Notes under the pieces: generated by a model
What the model was told of the DNA's origin: nothing
Seen by the model: the letters and a program-made list of their open reading frames with translations, nothing else
Databases searched by the model: none
NCBI RefSeq assembly: GCF_000004195.4
Contig: NC_030677.2
Coordinates: 201,612,713 to 201,676,712 of the forward strand
Direction of reading: 5' to 3'
Length of the DNA: 64,000 nt
From: Xenopus tropicalis
Lineage: Eukaryota; Chordata; Amphibia; Anura; Pipidae
Shown: piece by piece, positions 1 to 10,279 of the stretch
Layout of the letters: each line of letters begins with the position of its first letter
Numbering within the stretch: the stretch's first letter is position 1
Made by a program: the position numbers and the translations under genes

Positions 1-98
1 AGATATAGTGCACTATACATCTGTAGTACCACCACGTTCTAGTGACAGCTGCTCAAATGAGATATGTACGTACCATATTTCTGTTATCGAGTACTTAC

Positions 99-122
99 CG
101 AAAAGGTCTTCATTTCCTGTTT
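99..122 (-). CDS. malt1: malt1 candidate microexon 7 (24 nt, 8 codons)
   Basis: A 24-base exon framed by a strong acceptor (TTTGGCTTTTGCAG, ending 123) and a near-perfect donor (GTAAGTAC from 98). It enters and leaves in phase 1, so it can be included or skipped without shifting frame. With the G from exon 6 it reads E-T-G-N-E-D-L-F and leaves a G. Human MALT1 has a 33-nt exon at the same place, also phase 1, which is alternatively spliced (MALT1A versus MALT1B) and carries a TRAF6-binding glutamate. Here E-D-L-F fits the relaxed TRAF6 pattern E-x-x-aromatic. The splice sites and phase are seen directly; homology with exon 7 and TRAF6 binding are inferred. The caspase-like domain exons lie beyond position 1. 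Confidence 0.72.
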
Positions 123-383
123 CTGCAAAAGCCAAATGAAACAATTCTTAACGGCAAATACGCAAAAGCATGAAAAAATACTGTTAAACTGAGGAAAACA
201 TTATAAAGTCCTGCATAAAACACATTCTACATTTAATGGAGTTGTAAACCCAAATATAACATTTTTGCAAATGGAAAGCAAATAAAACTTTACAAAATGT
301 ATTACTTACAAATTTTTACTGCTTTTTGTAAGTGTAATTGCAACTGAACTAGTATCTCTCTGCCCTGTGTTATTCCCTTCACT

Positions 384-558
384 GCTGGTCCTGACTACAT
401 GTACCCATGAAATTACGAGGTAGCGATTAGTTTGACTCAAATTCCCAAAATACCTTGCATGTTCTCTGATTCGGTAAAGACAAAGAATCTGGAGTCTTCG
501 CTGGAGGAGAGCCGACTCTCTCTACCTTGTATCAATGTTACATGTAGTCAGGACCAGC
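384..558. mobile_element. small inverted-repeat element (MITE-like)
   Basis: Perfect 20-bp terminal inverted repeats at 384-403 and 539-558 (GCTGGTCCTGACTACATGTA and its complement) enclose about 135 bases of unrelated sequence. No coding capacity. The size and form suggest a MITE. I do not recognise the family, and no clear target duplication is visible. Confidence 0.55.
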
Positions 559-961
559 ACTGCAAAGGTCCAGCAGCACTTAGGGGGTTATGTAATAAAA
601 GGCACTAAGTTTGCCCAGGAGCAGTAACCCATAGCAACCAAAATATATATTAAAATGAAATGTTGAATGAATTACTGCTAATGTAAGATATCAAACCAGA
701 TATGTCTGTGCGATATTGAAGCTTTTCATAAACTCACCAGAGATTGTAAGTACTTTTAATTCCTCTACAAGAAACAAAGAGACAATGGCAAAGTTACTCA
801 CAGTCGTTCCATCTCAAGAGACATACAAGAGATATTTCAAGGGTAAATACTGATCATTTTTTCATAGCTATTTTGTTTTAGTAAAAGGGGTATTCTCAAT
901 GGATGAAGTCATAATACAAATAATAGGACTAGTTTTGCCCAGGATTGTAGCAGTGAAGGTT

Positions 962-1198
962 GGTACATCTAGAGCCAGGGCCAGAACTAGAAGTAGGCAG
1001 AAGAGGCACATGGTGGAGAAAAAATGGTGGCCCGCTAGGCCCATATCCCTTCTCTCTGCCTACCCTTAGCCCAGGCCCTCGTCTCACCACTGCCCACTGG
1101 CTACATACCTCTCCTGCCACCTCTGCATCATTACTGTGTGGGGAAGGCTGCCAGGGGGTGAGGTGGCCTGCTTGGTTGCCTAGGATGACTGGCACTGC
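962..1198. mobile_element. hAT-like repeat fragment (GGGCCAGAACTAG family)
   Basis: Starts CCAGGGCCAGAACTAGAAGT then aggcagaagaggca. The same edge occurs at 28985, and reversed at 12395-12445, 23945-23995 and 44605-44645. The family is therefore dispersed at five places in this window. This copy is divergent and has lost a clear right end. Open frames over it (88 and 80 residues) are chance. Confidence 0.5.
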
Positions 1199-1941
1199 CT
1201 AGATCTTAATGGTACTACCTTAAAGCGCTGTTATCTTGGTTATGGTTAAATACCCTGGTATGCTTCCAACAGAATATTACTACATTATTTGCCCGTGTCT
1301 GTATTTGACCCCTGCAGCTGTACAGCTACATAACCATTAACATGACTGTGCTTGTGTAGGGTGCACTTGTTGGTTTGTCTACTGAAGTACATTTCATATT
1401 GGCTGCCAACTAGACCACTCTTAACTGGCCTTCACCCTATTGGCCTGTCTATGCCATCCCCAAGCGCTATGTTCTCCCCATGTCTTTGTGGTTTTCCACC
1501 AGGCATTCCTGTATACTCCCATGCTCCAAAAACATACAAAGCACCTAATATAACTGACCCTACTGTGTTTGGCCGTCATAGGGACTTAGACTGTAAGCTC
1601 TGCTATGGCAGGGACTGGTGGAAATGATGTATAATCTCAGTACAGTGCTGTGGAATTGGGCTGGGCAAAAATGCATTTATGGCACCCACAGCAATTCCAA
1701 GCTTTTAGTAGTTTCACTAGCGCTCACATCCCATTCATCCTAATGACAATTACTAACCTGTGAGGTACGGGGCATAATTCCCAGAATTGCTGTGTGTGTA
1801 ATTCCCCTTACATGTAAGATTACAAAAAATACTTGAATTTCTCCCATTTAGGCATATAAATAACACATCAGTATTAGATAACTTAGCATTGCACTGCCAT
1901 GTTGGCCAGTGCTATCACTGAAAGAGAAGAGAAATATTTTA

Positions 1942-2386
1942 ATTGAAGGAAAACTATACCCCCAAGCTATTGAATATTTGTATAAAAATATGCTTTAGTA
2001 GTATGTGCCATTGGGTAATCCTAAATAGAAAACTGCCATTTTATGTACTAAGTGCCGCCCCCTGGGATCATAGGATTCACAGTGCACACAAACAAGCCAA
2101 GGCACACATACATGCTAGGCCCCATCAGCCAATGAATGGGCAGAGTTCTGCCTTTTACTCCCACACTACTTCCTGTTACAGTTAGAGCTGCATCACTTCC
2201 TGTCAGCTGATCTCTGAGGGAACACACAGCCCATCACTAAATGGCGGCTCAAAGGAAAGGCTGTAAAAGGGCAATATTTACTGATATATATATTCCAGTT
2301 TGGGGAGATTCTTTAATTGGCCACTTAACATGATATAAACTATTTGTTGGTTAAGTATTCATTCTGGGGGTATAGTTTTCCTTTAT
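1942..2386. mobile_element. TTAA-type MITE, family with AAGGAAAACTATAC ends (copy 1)
   Basis: About 440 bp with terminal inverted repeats AAGGAAAACTATACCCCC and GGGGGTATAGTTTTCCTT. Other copies lie at 14089-15619, 16387-16535 (reversed, partial) and 57665-57925. The ends resemble the T2-type TTAA MITEs known from Xenopus (piggyBac-like). This copy matters as a reference: it shows the uninterrupted sequence at the two places where copy 2 is broken by later insertions. The internal open frame of 80 residues is not a gene. Confidence 0.75.
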
Positions 2387-3008
2387 TGAATGATATCAAT
2401 GGTTGAAAAACCAGAAGATATAATTTTTGGTGAAAATGATGCACATGACATACTCATACACCATCCCCAACCCTATTACTGGGGAATACATGATTATAAA
2501 GAAAATGTATATTTAATGCAGAACCCACAGATACCGGAATAGACAGAGACTTGAGAAGAGATTAAAGTGATTTGTTAACTTAAACCTGCGAGGACATACA
2601 TTGCACAATCAGTTACTTAAGAACAAAGAAGTGAAACTTAGGAAAACAGAAGGAACTTCATGGGCTGTTTTGTTTTTGCCTTTATTTTTATCACTGATGT
2701 TTTTAGTTACAGAATGATTATTGGTGCCCTCGGGGTGATTATAAGGAAGCGGTTACTATTTACATGTAGGGTTTATCTCCCATTTACATCTGAACACACA
2801 GCTCAGTGCCCAGAACATACCTACTGTAGAAGCATAACAAGAAAACCCTCTCCCCCCTGTTCTGGATGGATTTTCCCCAAAGATCCAGTCAGTACCCAAT
2901 GTTTGATCTCTCTCAGCAACCTGGTGCCCCAGGTAATTAGTAGCTTTCAAGTAACCAATCAAGTGTGGCCTCCAGGGATATCTCTTGTTATGTTCCAAGG
3001 GTCTTTTC

Positions 3009-3197
3009 TAGGGATGCACCGAATCCAGGATTCAGTTCGGTATTTGGCCAAGATTCTGCCTTTTTCGGCAGGATTCAGATTCGGCCATTTGACCCTTCCA
3101 AAATCCAACTAATTAGAATTCTGATTCAGTTATTCCTTTATGAAGGATTCGGGGGTTTGTCCAAATCCAAAAAGTGGATTGGGTGCATCCCTAGTCT
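3009..3197. mobile_element. MITE with CTAGGGATGCACCGAATCC ends
   Basis: A 189-bp element with terminal inverted repeats CTAGGGATGCACCGAATCC and its near complement GGATTGGGTGCATCCCTAG. The interior is also rich in GGATTC/GAATCC words and partly self-complementary. No coding capacity. Confidence 0.7.
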
Positions 3198-3317
3198 TAT
3201 CCCCTATGATGACAAAGTCCCCACAGGTACAACCTACAAGGCAGCACCAGCTGACTCCCCAACCAAACCAGCGGTTGGGTGGCGACAGGTAATCTGTGGG
3301 GCATTAACTATAGAAAC

Positions 3318-3530
3318 ATAAATAAGGGCTGTGATTGGCTATTAGGTGCCTCTATGCACCCTATCAGCTTACAGGGGCTTTATTTGGTAGGAAATCTTGT
3401 TTTTATTCAACCAAAACTTGCCCCCAAGTCAGGAATTCAAAAATAACTCCCTGGTTTGGGGGCACTGAGAGCAACACCCAAGGGGTTGGGAAGCAACATG
3501 TTGCCCCTGAGTCACTGGCTGGGGATTAAT
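3318..3530. mobile_element. hAT-like MITE fragment (GTTGCCCCTGAG family)
   Basis: Carries GGGCTGTGATTGGCTATTAG...CAACATGTTGCCCCTGAG and ends CACTGGCTGGGGAT. It is the right part of the element that is complete at 17814-18117. Related, more diverged copies are at 39020-39276 and 53941-54155, and a reversed remnant is at 43065-43150. Confidence 0.65.
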
Positions 3531-3689
3531 GCTTTACTTTAACCACTTCCCTCTCCTTATCTATGGTAGTGATAATCATGCAGGAAGCGAGGGACAGGAA
3601 GTGATGAGGCAAGATATGGTTGCCATAAACCCAGCTAAGAGCTTAGATACGGGGGAGTGGGACATTTTGGAAAATTAAGGGAGAGGGGC

Positions 3690-4070
3690 CACAAGGTTAA
3701 TATATACATTCAGTTCTTCCTTAAATGGGTGATACTTTTAGTATCTTACAGAATAGTCATTTCTTAGCAACTTTTCTATTGGTCTTATTGGTCTTGTTTT
3801 ATTTTTTATAGTTTTTGAATTATTTGCCTTCCTCTTCTAACTTGTTCCTACTTCTAAATGGGGGTCACTGACCCTGGAAGACATAAATCTATATCTCTGT
3901 GAGGCTACAATTTTACTGTTAATTTGTATTACTTATCTTCCTATTTGGACACTCTCCTGTCCATATGCCCCCCTCTCATTCAAACCAATGCCTGTCTCGG
4001 GTAAATAAGACCCTAGCAACCAGATAGTTGCTACTAACAGTTCATTTAAAGGCAAACTACCCCTTTAGAA
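3690..4070. mobile_element. TTAA-type MITE (GTAGTTTGCC end; shared 'GGGGGTCACTGACC' core)
   Basis: Contains the core TTTTATAGTTTTTGAATTAT...GGGGGTCACTGACC and ends TTTAAAGGCAAACTACCCC. The same core recurs at 10430-10920, 12780-13170 (reversed), 31882-32326 (reversed, nested) and 47480-47620. It is a common decayed family in this window, with no coding capacity. Confidence 0.6.
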
Positions 4071-4507
4071 TTTGTCCTGAATCACAATGCTGATTGAAGT
4101 GTTCATGCTGTGAAATGAAAGTGTTAAACCCCAACAGTTGCAGAACATGCATCAAGGTAATTTTTGAGAGCCCCCAAACCGAAGCAAGCAAAGTCTTGTG
4201 TTGATGAACGGCACGCTACCTTCTGTGCACTCCACTGCTGTATTTGTCCAGAGCTTCTTAGTTCCTTTCATTTTAAGAGAAAAACAACAAATAAAAATAT
4301 TCACCTATTTCTTTTTCTGCTAAAATTGGAAAAACAGACCCTATTTTTAAGTCCACTTATTTTTCCTTTAACTACACAGTATATATTGAGGCTATGGCTT
4401 ATTGCGCGTAGAAAGGCTCCTCTCTGTGTGTTTGCAGTTATACATATAACTAGGTTCCATATTTCTTTCTCATCTTTGGCATTCTACATACATTATAATG
4501 GCCACCT

Positions 4508-5330
4508 AGGGGCTGATTTACTAATCCACGAATCCGAATCCCGAATGGGAAAAAATTGGATTGGAAACAAACATTTTGCGACTTTTTCGTATTTTTTGCG
4601 ATTTTTTCGTCACCGTCGCAACTTTTTCGAAGCCGTTACGACTTGCGTGAATTGTCACGACTTTTTCATAGCCATTATGACTTTTGTGAAGTGTCGCGAC
4701 TTTTGCATAGCCATTACGACTTTCGTGAATTGTCGCGACTTTTTCATAGCCATTGTGACTTTCATGAATTGTCGCTACTTTTGCATAGCCATTACGACTT
4801 TCGTGAATTGTCGCGACTTTTGCATAGCCATTACGACTTTCGTGAATTGTCGCGACTTTTTCATAGCCATTGTGACTTTCGTGAATTGTCGCGACTTTTG
4901 CATAGCCATTACGACTTTTGTGAATTGGCGCGACTTTTGCATAGCCATTAAGACTTTCGTGAATTGGGCGACTTTTGCATAGCCATTATGACTTTCGTGA
5001 ATTGTCGCGACTTTTTCATAGCCATTGTGACTTTCGTGAATTGTCGCTACTTTTGCATATCCATTATGACTTTCGTGAATTGTCGCCACTTTTGCATAGC
5101 CATTACGATTTTCGTGAATTGTCGCGACTTTTGCATAGCCATTACGACTTTCGTCAATTGTCGCGACTTTTGCATAGCCATTACGACTTTCGCGAATTGT
5201 CACAATTTTTTCGTATTGAGCGCTCGAAAAATTCGCGACAATTCGCGAAAAAGTCGCAAAATACAGATCATTACGAAAAAAACGCATTCGGAAGCTTTTC
5301 AAGCGTTCGTGGATTAGTAAATGTGCCCCA
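4508..5330. mobile_element. MITE carrying an internal array of 39-bp repeats (copy 1)
   Basis: The ends are inverted repeats: AGGGGCTGATTTACTAATCC at the left and GGATTAGTAAATGTGCCCC at the right. Between them about 14-15 tandem copies of a 39-bp unit (GCATAGCCATTACGACTTTC, then GTGAATTGTCGCGACTTTT) fill 4610-5200. Variants include TTTTTCATAGCC versus TTTTGCATAGCC, alternating in places. Because 39 is divisible by three, several frames on both strands stay open for 117-272 residues; they are not genes. A shorter copy with about 5-6 units lies at 22263-22728. Confidence 0.85.
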
Positions 5331-5548
5331 TAGGGTTGCAATGGTGGTATATGGAGAATGCCCTTATGTAGGTAAGCATTATGGCAGCTCCAAGTTATAA
5401 AATATAAATGCAAATATGCAGAGAAGTAACCTTTCACACACACAATAAGGCAGTGGTTCCCAAACTGCACGGGCGACCCCCTCAGTGGCCTGTGAGAGTA
5501 GAAATGCATAGAACTGCCTGTGCTGCCTTCCATAGTCTTTCCTTGGAA

Positions 5549-7648
5549 TCGCCTACTTTGGCCTGAAAATTCAAACTTGAGTGTTTACGGCTCAAAAAAA
5601 GCATTTTGTCAGCAGCTGCGATAGGGCAACAACGGGGCATCTGCCTCGCATGACATTTGCATAAGGGTTTTAAAGTAAAGTGTGTGCAGATTACTTGGAA
5701 ATTGTGCAGCCGGTACCGCAGATTATACAGCAGGTAAGTGGTACTGTCATTTAGTGTTAATTATTACAGATACAGGATCCATTATGCAGAAAGCTGTTAT
5801 CCAGCAAGCTCCAAATTACGGAAAGGCTATCTCCCACAGACTCCATTATAAGCAAATAATTCAAAATTTTTAAAAAATATTTTCTTTTTCTCTATAATAA
5901 TAACACAGTACCTGTACTTGATCCCAACTAAGATATAATTACCCCTTATTGGGGGCAGAACAGCCCTATTGGGTTTATTTAATGGTTAAATGATTCCCTT
6001 TTCTCTGTAATAATAAAACAGTACCTGTACTTGATCCCAACTAAGATATAATTACCCCTTATTGGGGGCAGAACAGCCCTATTGGGTTTATTTAATGGTT
6101 AAATGATTCCCTTTTCTCTGTAATAATAAAACAGTACCTGTACTTGATCCCAACTAAGATATAATTACCCCTTATTGGGGCAGAACAGCCCTATTGGGTT
6201 TATTTCATGGTTAAATGATTCCCTTTTCTCTGTAATAATAAAACAGTACCTGTACTTGATCCCAACTAAGATATAATTACCCCTTATTGGGGCAGAACAG
6301 CCCTATTGGGTTTATTTAATGGTTAAATGATTCCCTTTTTTCTGTAATAATAAAACAGTACCTGTACTTGATCCCAACTAAGATATAATTACCCCTTATT
6401 GGGGGGCAGAACAGCCCTATTGGGTTTATTTAATGGTTAAATGATTCCCTTTTCTCTGTAATAATAAAACAGTACCTGTACTTGATCCCAACTAAGATAT
6501 AATTACCCCTTATTGGGGGGCAGAACAGCCCTATTGGGTTTATTTAATGGTTAAATGATTCCCTTTTCTCTGTAATAATAAAACAGTACCTGTACTTGAT
6601 CCCAACTAAGATATAATTACCCCTTATTGGGGGCAGAACAGCCCTATTGGGTTTATTTAATGGTTAAATGATTCCCTTTTCTCTGTAATAATAAAACAGT
6701 ACCTGTACTTGATCCCAACTAAGATATAATTACCCCTTATTGGGGGCAGAACAGCCCTATTGGGTTTATTTAATGGTTAAATGATTCCCTTTTCTCTGTA
6801 ATAATAAAACAGTACCTGTACTTGATCCCAACTAAGATATAATTACCCCTTATTGGAGGCAAAACAATCCTATTGGGTTTAATTAATTTTGAAATGATTT
6901 TTAAGTAGACTTAAAATATGGATATCCAAATTATGGAAAGATCCCTTATCTGGAAAACCCCAGGTCCTGAGCATTCTGGATAACAGGTCCCATACCTGTA
7001 GTACATAGACGTACAAAGAGCATTCCTTCTATGCATATCTGCATTTTTACGCCTTCCTCAGGCATGTTTCAAGGATAATAACAACGCAGTCTCTATTTAT
7101 AACCCAGCTGTGTGTATATAGCACTCTGTGCAACGTGTTTTACTAAACAATGTACCATGATACATCCTCGTACGCGCATTAATGTACAACTGCAAAGAAG
7201 TAATGTTCTGTGGACACAGTGAAACACACTCAGGTTAAGTGACAGGAAGGTGAATGTGTAATCTCCCTACACCTCCAAAAACGTTTTAATACTTTTTGAC
7301 TTATATTAATACTTTCCTTATCAGGTATATCAGACGAGGTTTGGCTGCTTTGAGCAGCGGATCGCCATTGTGTACTATGGGGTGTTAGAGCTCAGTTGCA
7401 GTCAAGCTCCCATTAGAATCCTTACTCCTCAAGAAATTTATAAACATTGTGTTAAAAATGACTTAATACAAGTTAAGGGTGACTTTTGTCGACTGCACTA
7501 AACTTCCTTCAGCAACACATTTTATGAAAATACCCATGTACTGAAATCTAAATGAGGTTGCCCCATTGTTGCCCTATTGCAGCTGCGGGCGAAATGCCTT
7601 TTTTGAGCCAAAAACACTCAAGTTTGAATTTTCAGGCCAAAGTAGGCG
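5549..7648. mobile_element. about 2.1-kb element with 95-bp terminal inverted repeats, hosting a younger insertion
   Basis: The segment at 5549-5643 (CGCCTACTTTGGCCTGAAAA... GGGGCA) recurs in reverse complement at 7556-7648. The two arms are about 85-90% alike by eye and point inward like long terminal inverted repeats. The 114-bp-array MITE at 5773-6998 sits inside. No transposase frame survives between them. Confidence 0.5.
5773..6998. mobile_element. TA-flanked MITE with 114-bp satellite array, locus A (about 9 units)
   Basis: Ends CAGGATCCATTATG (degenerate) and GGTCCCATACCTG, flanked by TA on both sides. The left arm (TTATCCAGCAAGCTCC) and the right arm (CATTCTGGATAACAGG) are inverted. 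The interior, about 5880-6880, is about nine head-to-tail copies of a ~114-bp unit (GTACCTGTACTTGATCCCAA, then TTACCCCTTATTGGGG). Units differ mainly in the length of the G run and a few bases. Confidence 0.88.
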
Positions 7649-7977
7649 ATTACACAATGATCTAATGCTTTCATTGGCTGCTACAGTTTGATCCTAGTCC
7701 TGACCACTTCAAATCCACTTATGCAAGGGCATAAAGCAAAAAAGCCACTCGAGTTGGTGCCGGTAACCCAATTCCCTTGATAGAAGGCTAAAACTGACAG
7801 TAGCAAGTTGCCTGAATGCACTAAGACTGGCAGAGAACATCAGTGGTGGTGACATATATCATAGCGCAGCTCATCGTTTCTAAACCTAAATGATGGCTCC
7901 AACTTGGGAACTTAAGAGGGGGTGCTCATGCTTTCTAGGGTACTGATGCACCAAACACTGTATTAGGAATGTCTTAC

Positions 7978-8077
7978 CTAAAACAACGACTTCAACCTCT
8001 CTACTTAGTTCCGACTCGTTCCCGTTGGTGACCTGGCAGTAGTACAACCCCTGGTGCTCCGCAGACACGCTGGAGAC
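7978..8077 (-). CDS. malt1: malt1 exon 6, end of Ig2
   Basis: Residues 258-290 plus one base. It reads VSSVSAEHQGLYYCQVTNGN and then SREVEVVVL, matching the human HQGTYWCHV...KKVEIII end of Ig2. The second Ig cysteine is residue 271. The acceptor is TATCTATCTAG (ending 8078) and the donor is GTAAGA (from 7977). The exon ends in phase 1 after a single G, the same phase as the junction with the alternatively spliced exon 7 of mammals. The next exon found downstream is the 24-nt microexon 7.9 kb away. Confidence 0.95.
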
Positions 8078-10100
8078 CTAGATAGATAGGCAAATATTGA
8101 TGTTACCACCAAGTTTCCATAAAGACATGCAGCCATCCAGTCGCCTCTTTCTGGATCTCCGGCAACTGCAGGAAAGTTTGGAACCAAAAAAAGGGAACTT
8201 TTCACTTTTGTTGTGAATTAAAGCCAATCTCTACTCATGCACGTTCATATGTGCCTCCCCTTGTGCAAAGTATTTTATAAGGCTTCTAGGTCTATCACAC
8301 CCCTTGTACATTGACCTTTTGTGCTGTTATCTCAGCATTGTGTGCTGCTAGATATATAAACTTTTTTTTTTATAGTTTTTAGGCCATTTTTAGAACACTA
8401 AGGTAGGAGCAAGACTGATGTCATTGTATTTCAGAGGTCAATATTTCCCCTGGTTCATTGGGTTGGGGTTTAAAATCTAAATTTAAATCCTAGCTTTAGT
8501 TACAAACAGCATCTTCCAACTTTGCTACCACTTTGGCATTATGGGCAGGGCCAGGCCAAGGCATGCAACATAGTATAAGGATAGGAAGTCAAGCGGGCAG
8601 ACAAATCTACTCTGCATAAAGGTCTCCATTCATGGGCAGATCCGCTTGTTTGGCGATGTCGCCAAGCGAGCGGATCTTCTCCCAATATCCCCACCTACAG
8701 GTGGGCGATATCGGGAGAATCTAGGATATTCGATCGTTTGGCCCTGGGGCCAAACGATCAAATTATAAAGACAGGCATAGCAAAAGTCGGTCCGGGAAGC
8801 GCATCAACGAGCCGATGCGGTCTCCGATCCGACTACATTTTCTTATCTGCTCGATTTCAGGCCAGATATCGGTCGGGCAGGCCCGTCGGTAGTGCCCATA
8901 TACGGGCCGATTAGCTGCCGAATCAGTCTAAGGGACCGATATCGGCAACTAGAATCGCACCGTGTATGGGGACCTTAAGAGAAAGGAGGGCTATTCTGGG
9001 GATTACTTTTGGGAAGAAGGCAGGTATGCATGCACAAATGTTCTATAGTTACTGCATTGGTTTCATTGTCCTTAAAAAAATATTTTTTGGGCATGGTTGC
9101 CTTTTCTTATCTTTTGGTACCATCTTGCCTGATCTGGAGAACTAACCGACTGCCCTCTGTGCCATGCATTAGAGATTCTAATAGGCAGTGGGGGCTAATG
9201 CTTTTTGGCTGCCTATTAGACTCCTCTGAACTACACATACAAGGCGTCAAGGGTAGCCAGATCTGCCAGGACGGCACGATTGATAGGTAAGAGGAGACTT
9301 GCTGGGGGCCTGCAGTTTGTGCTGATGGCAGCTGATTGAGTTTTGGCTAATGTATGTATCTTTTGTGGCAAGGAGCCTATAATAGATTCATTGCTACATT
9401 AGAATAAAAGCTGAGTTTTAATATTTTTGTAGGATGTTTGGAGGCCTGGTAGCTTCACGGCTCCTCTATGACAATAGGTGCAGCAGTGCTCGATTTGCAA
9501 TAAAAGGCAGGAATGGCTGAGCAGGACAAAAAGCAACTATGGATGTAAATGAGACCTAAAGCCTATTGGCTCCCCATAGATACACCTTAAAGTCCAGCTT
9601 GAAAGTCAGTTAGGGTGATATTTGGGGTGAAAACTAATTAACCACCCTATATATTGTTTGCACTGTGGCTGCATAGCTGATGCACCAATATTTTCCTATA
9701 TCTGTAAGCTTTTTATGAGCTACAGAGGCTCTGTGCATTGACACCATGAGTAGTATTGGCTGCAGCAGCATCTCCAATCCTGTCCCCTACCTGTCCCCTA
9801 GTGGTGGCCCTTAGGGCTCTTCCACTTCTGCCCAGGGTCAAAGTAAATGCCCCCTGCTCTTTTATTGCACATTACAATATTCTGAATTACATAACATCAA
9901 TTAAACCACAACTAGAAACTACAAACAGGAACTACAAGGGCAAAAGTTTAAACCTGTTGGACACAAGGTTTTTTTTTAACCTTAAAAGTTTCTAAAAATG
10001 TTCTTCCTTGTAAAAATAACTGGAGTTTTGAGACTATTTTAGTTCTTCCCCAGGTGAAGCAAAATGAGAGGTTTCTGCCATGAGACTTCCCACTGCCTAC
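8078..10100 (-). other. malt1: malt1 intron 5
   Basis: Apart from the hairpin MITE at 8617-8978, I see no recognisable gene or element in 8200-8600 or 9000-10060. Open frames of 79-93 residues lack conserved motifs and overlap neither exon. Confidence 0.6.
8617..8978 (-). mobile_element. six-hairpin TTAA MITE, copy at 8.6 kb
   Basis: Starts TAAAGGTCTCCATTCATGGG and ends TGTATGGGGACCTTAA. It contains the same ordered series of short palindromes as the best copy at 54873-55261, in reverse orientation: GATCCGCTTG.../CGAGCGGATC, a GCGATATCGGGAGA block, GATCGTTTGGCC.../GGCCAAACGATC, a GTCTCCGATCCGAC block, and GGGCCGATTAGCTGCCGA near the right end. Confidence 0.8.
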
Positions 10101-10279
10101 CGTGTACTGTTTCTTGGTTCCGTCTTTTATGGCAACAGCATTTCTGTACCACTGGTACCAGGGAAGGGGTTTCCCAACGGCAGCGCACTCCAACACCAGT
10201 CGCTCTCCTGGCATAAGACTTTGGGGCTGAGGTTGGGTACAGATCTGTACTCTATAGTCAGGTATTCCTGGCAGTCCTG
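10101..10279 (-). CDS. malt1: malt1 exon 5, first part of Ig2
   Basis: Residues 198-257 of MALT1: linker plus the N-terminal part of the second Ig-like domain. Visible features are VQICTQPQPQSLMPGERL, the Ig cysteine at residue 229 in LVLECAAVG, the tryptophan at residue 241 in WYQWYRN, and the ending DGTKKQYT. The acceptor is TATTGCTCTCAG and the donor GTAGGC. The longer open frame upstream of the acceptor (with a hydrophobic start ending in LLSAG) is intron and does not encode a signal peptide. The exon ends in phase 0. Confidence 0.95.

Larger units (their letters stand above)
123..7977 (-). other. malt1: malt1 intron 6, repeat-rich
   Basis: No exon was found between the microexon and exon 6. 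The intron holds the MITEs, the 39-bp array and the 114-bp array listed separately. Stretches at 561-950, 1205-1940, 2390-3000 and 7000-7550 show no gene I can support. A short piece at 1568-1622 (gactgtaagctctgctatggcagggact) resembles a dispersed frog repeat tail. A single-exon host gene here is unlikely, because the longest frames fall in repeats. Confidence 0.6.

Noticed and set aside
4164..5533. Open frames of 131-272 residues on both strands
   Set aside because: They run through the 39-bp array in frames without stops; overlapping frames on opposite strands spell simple 13-residue repeats, so they are artefacts of the array.
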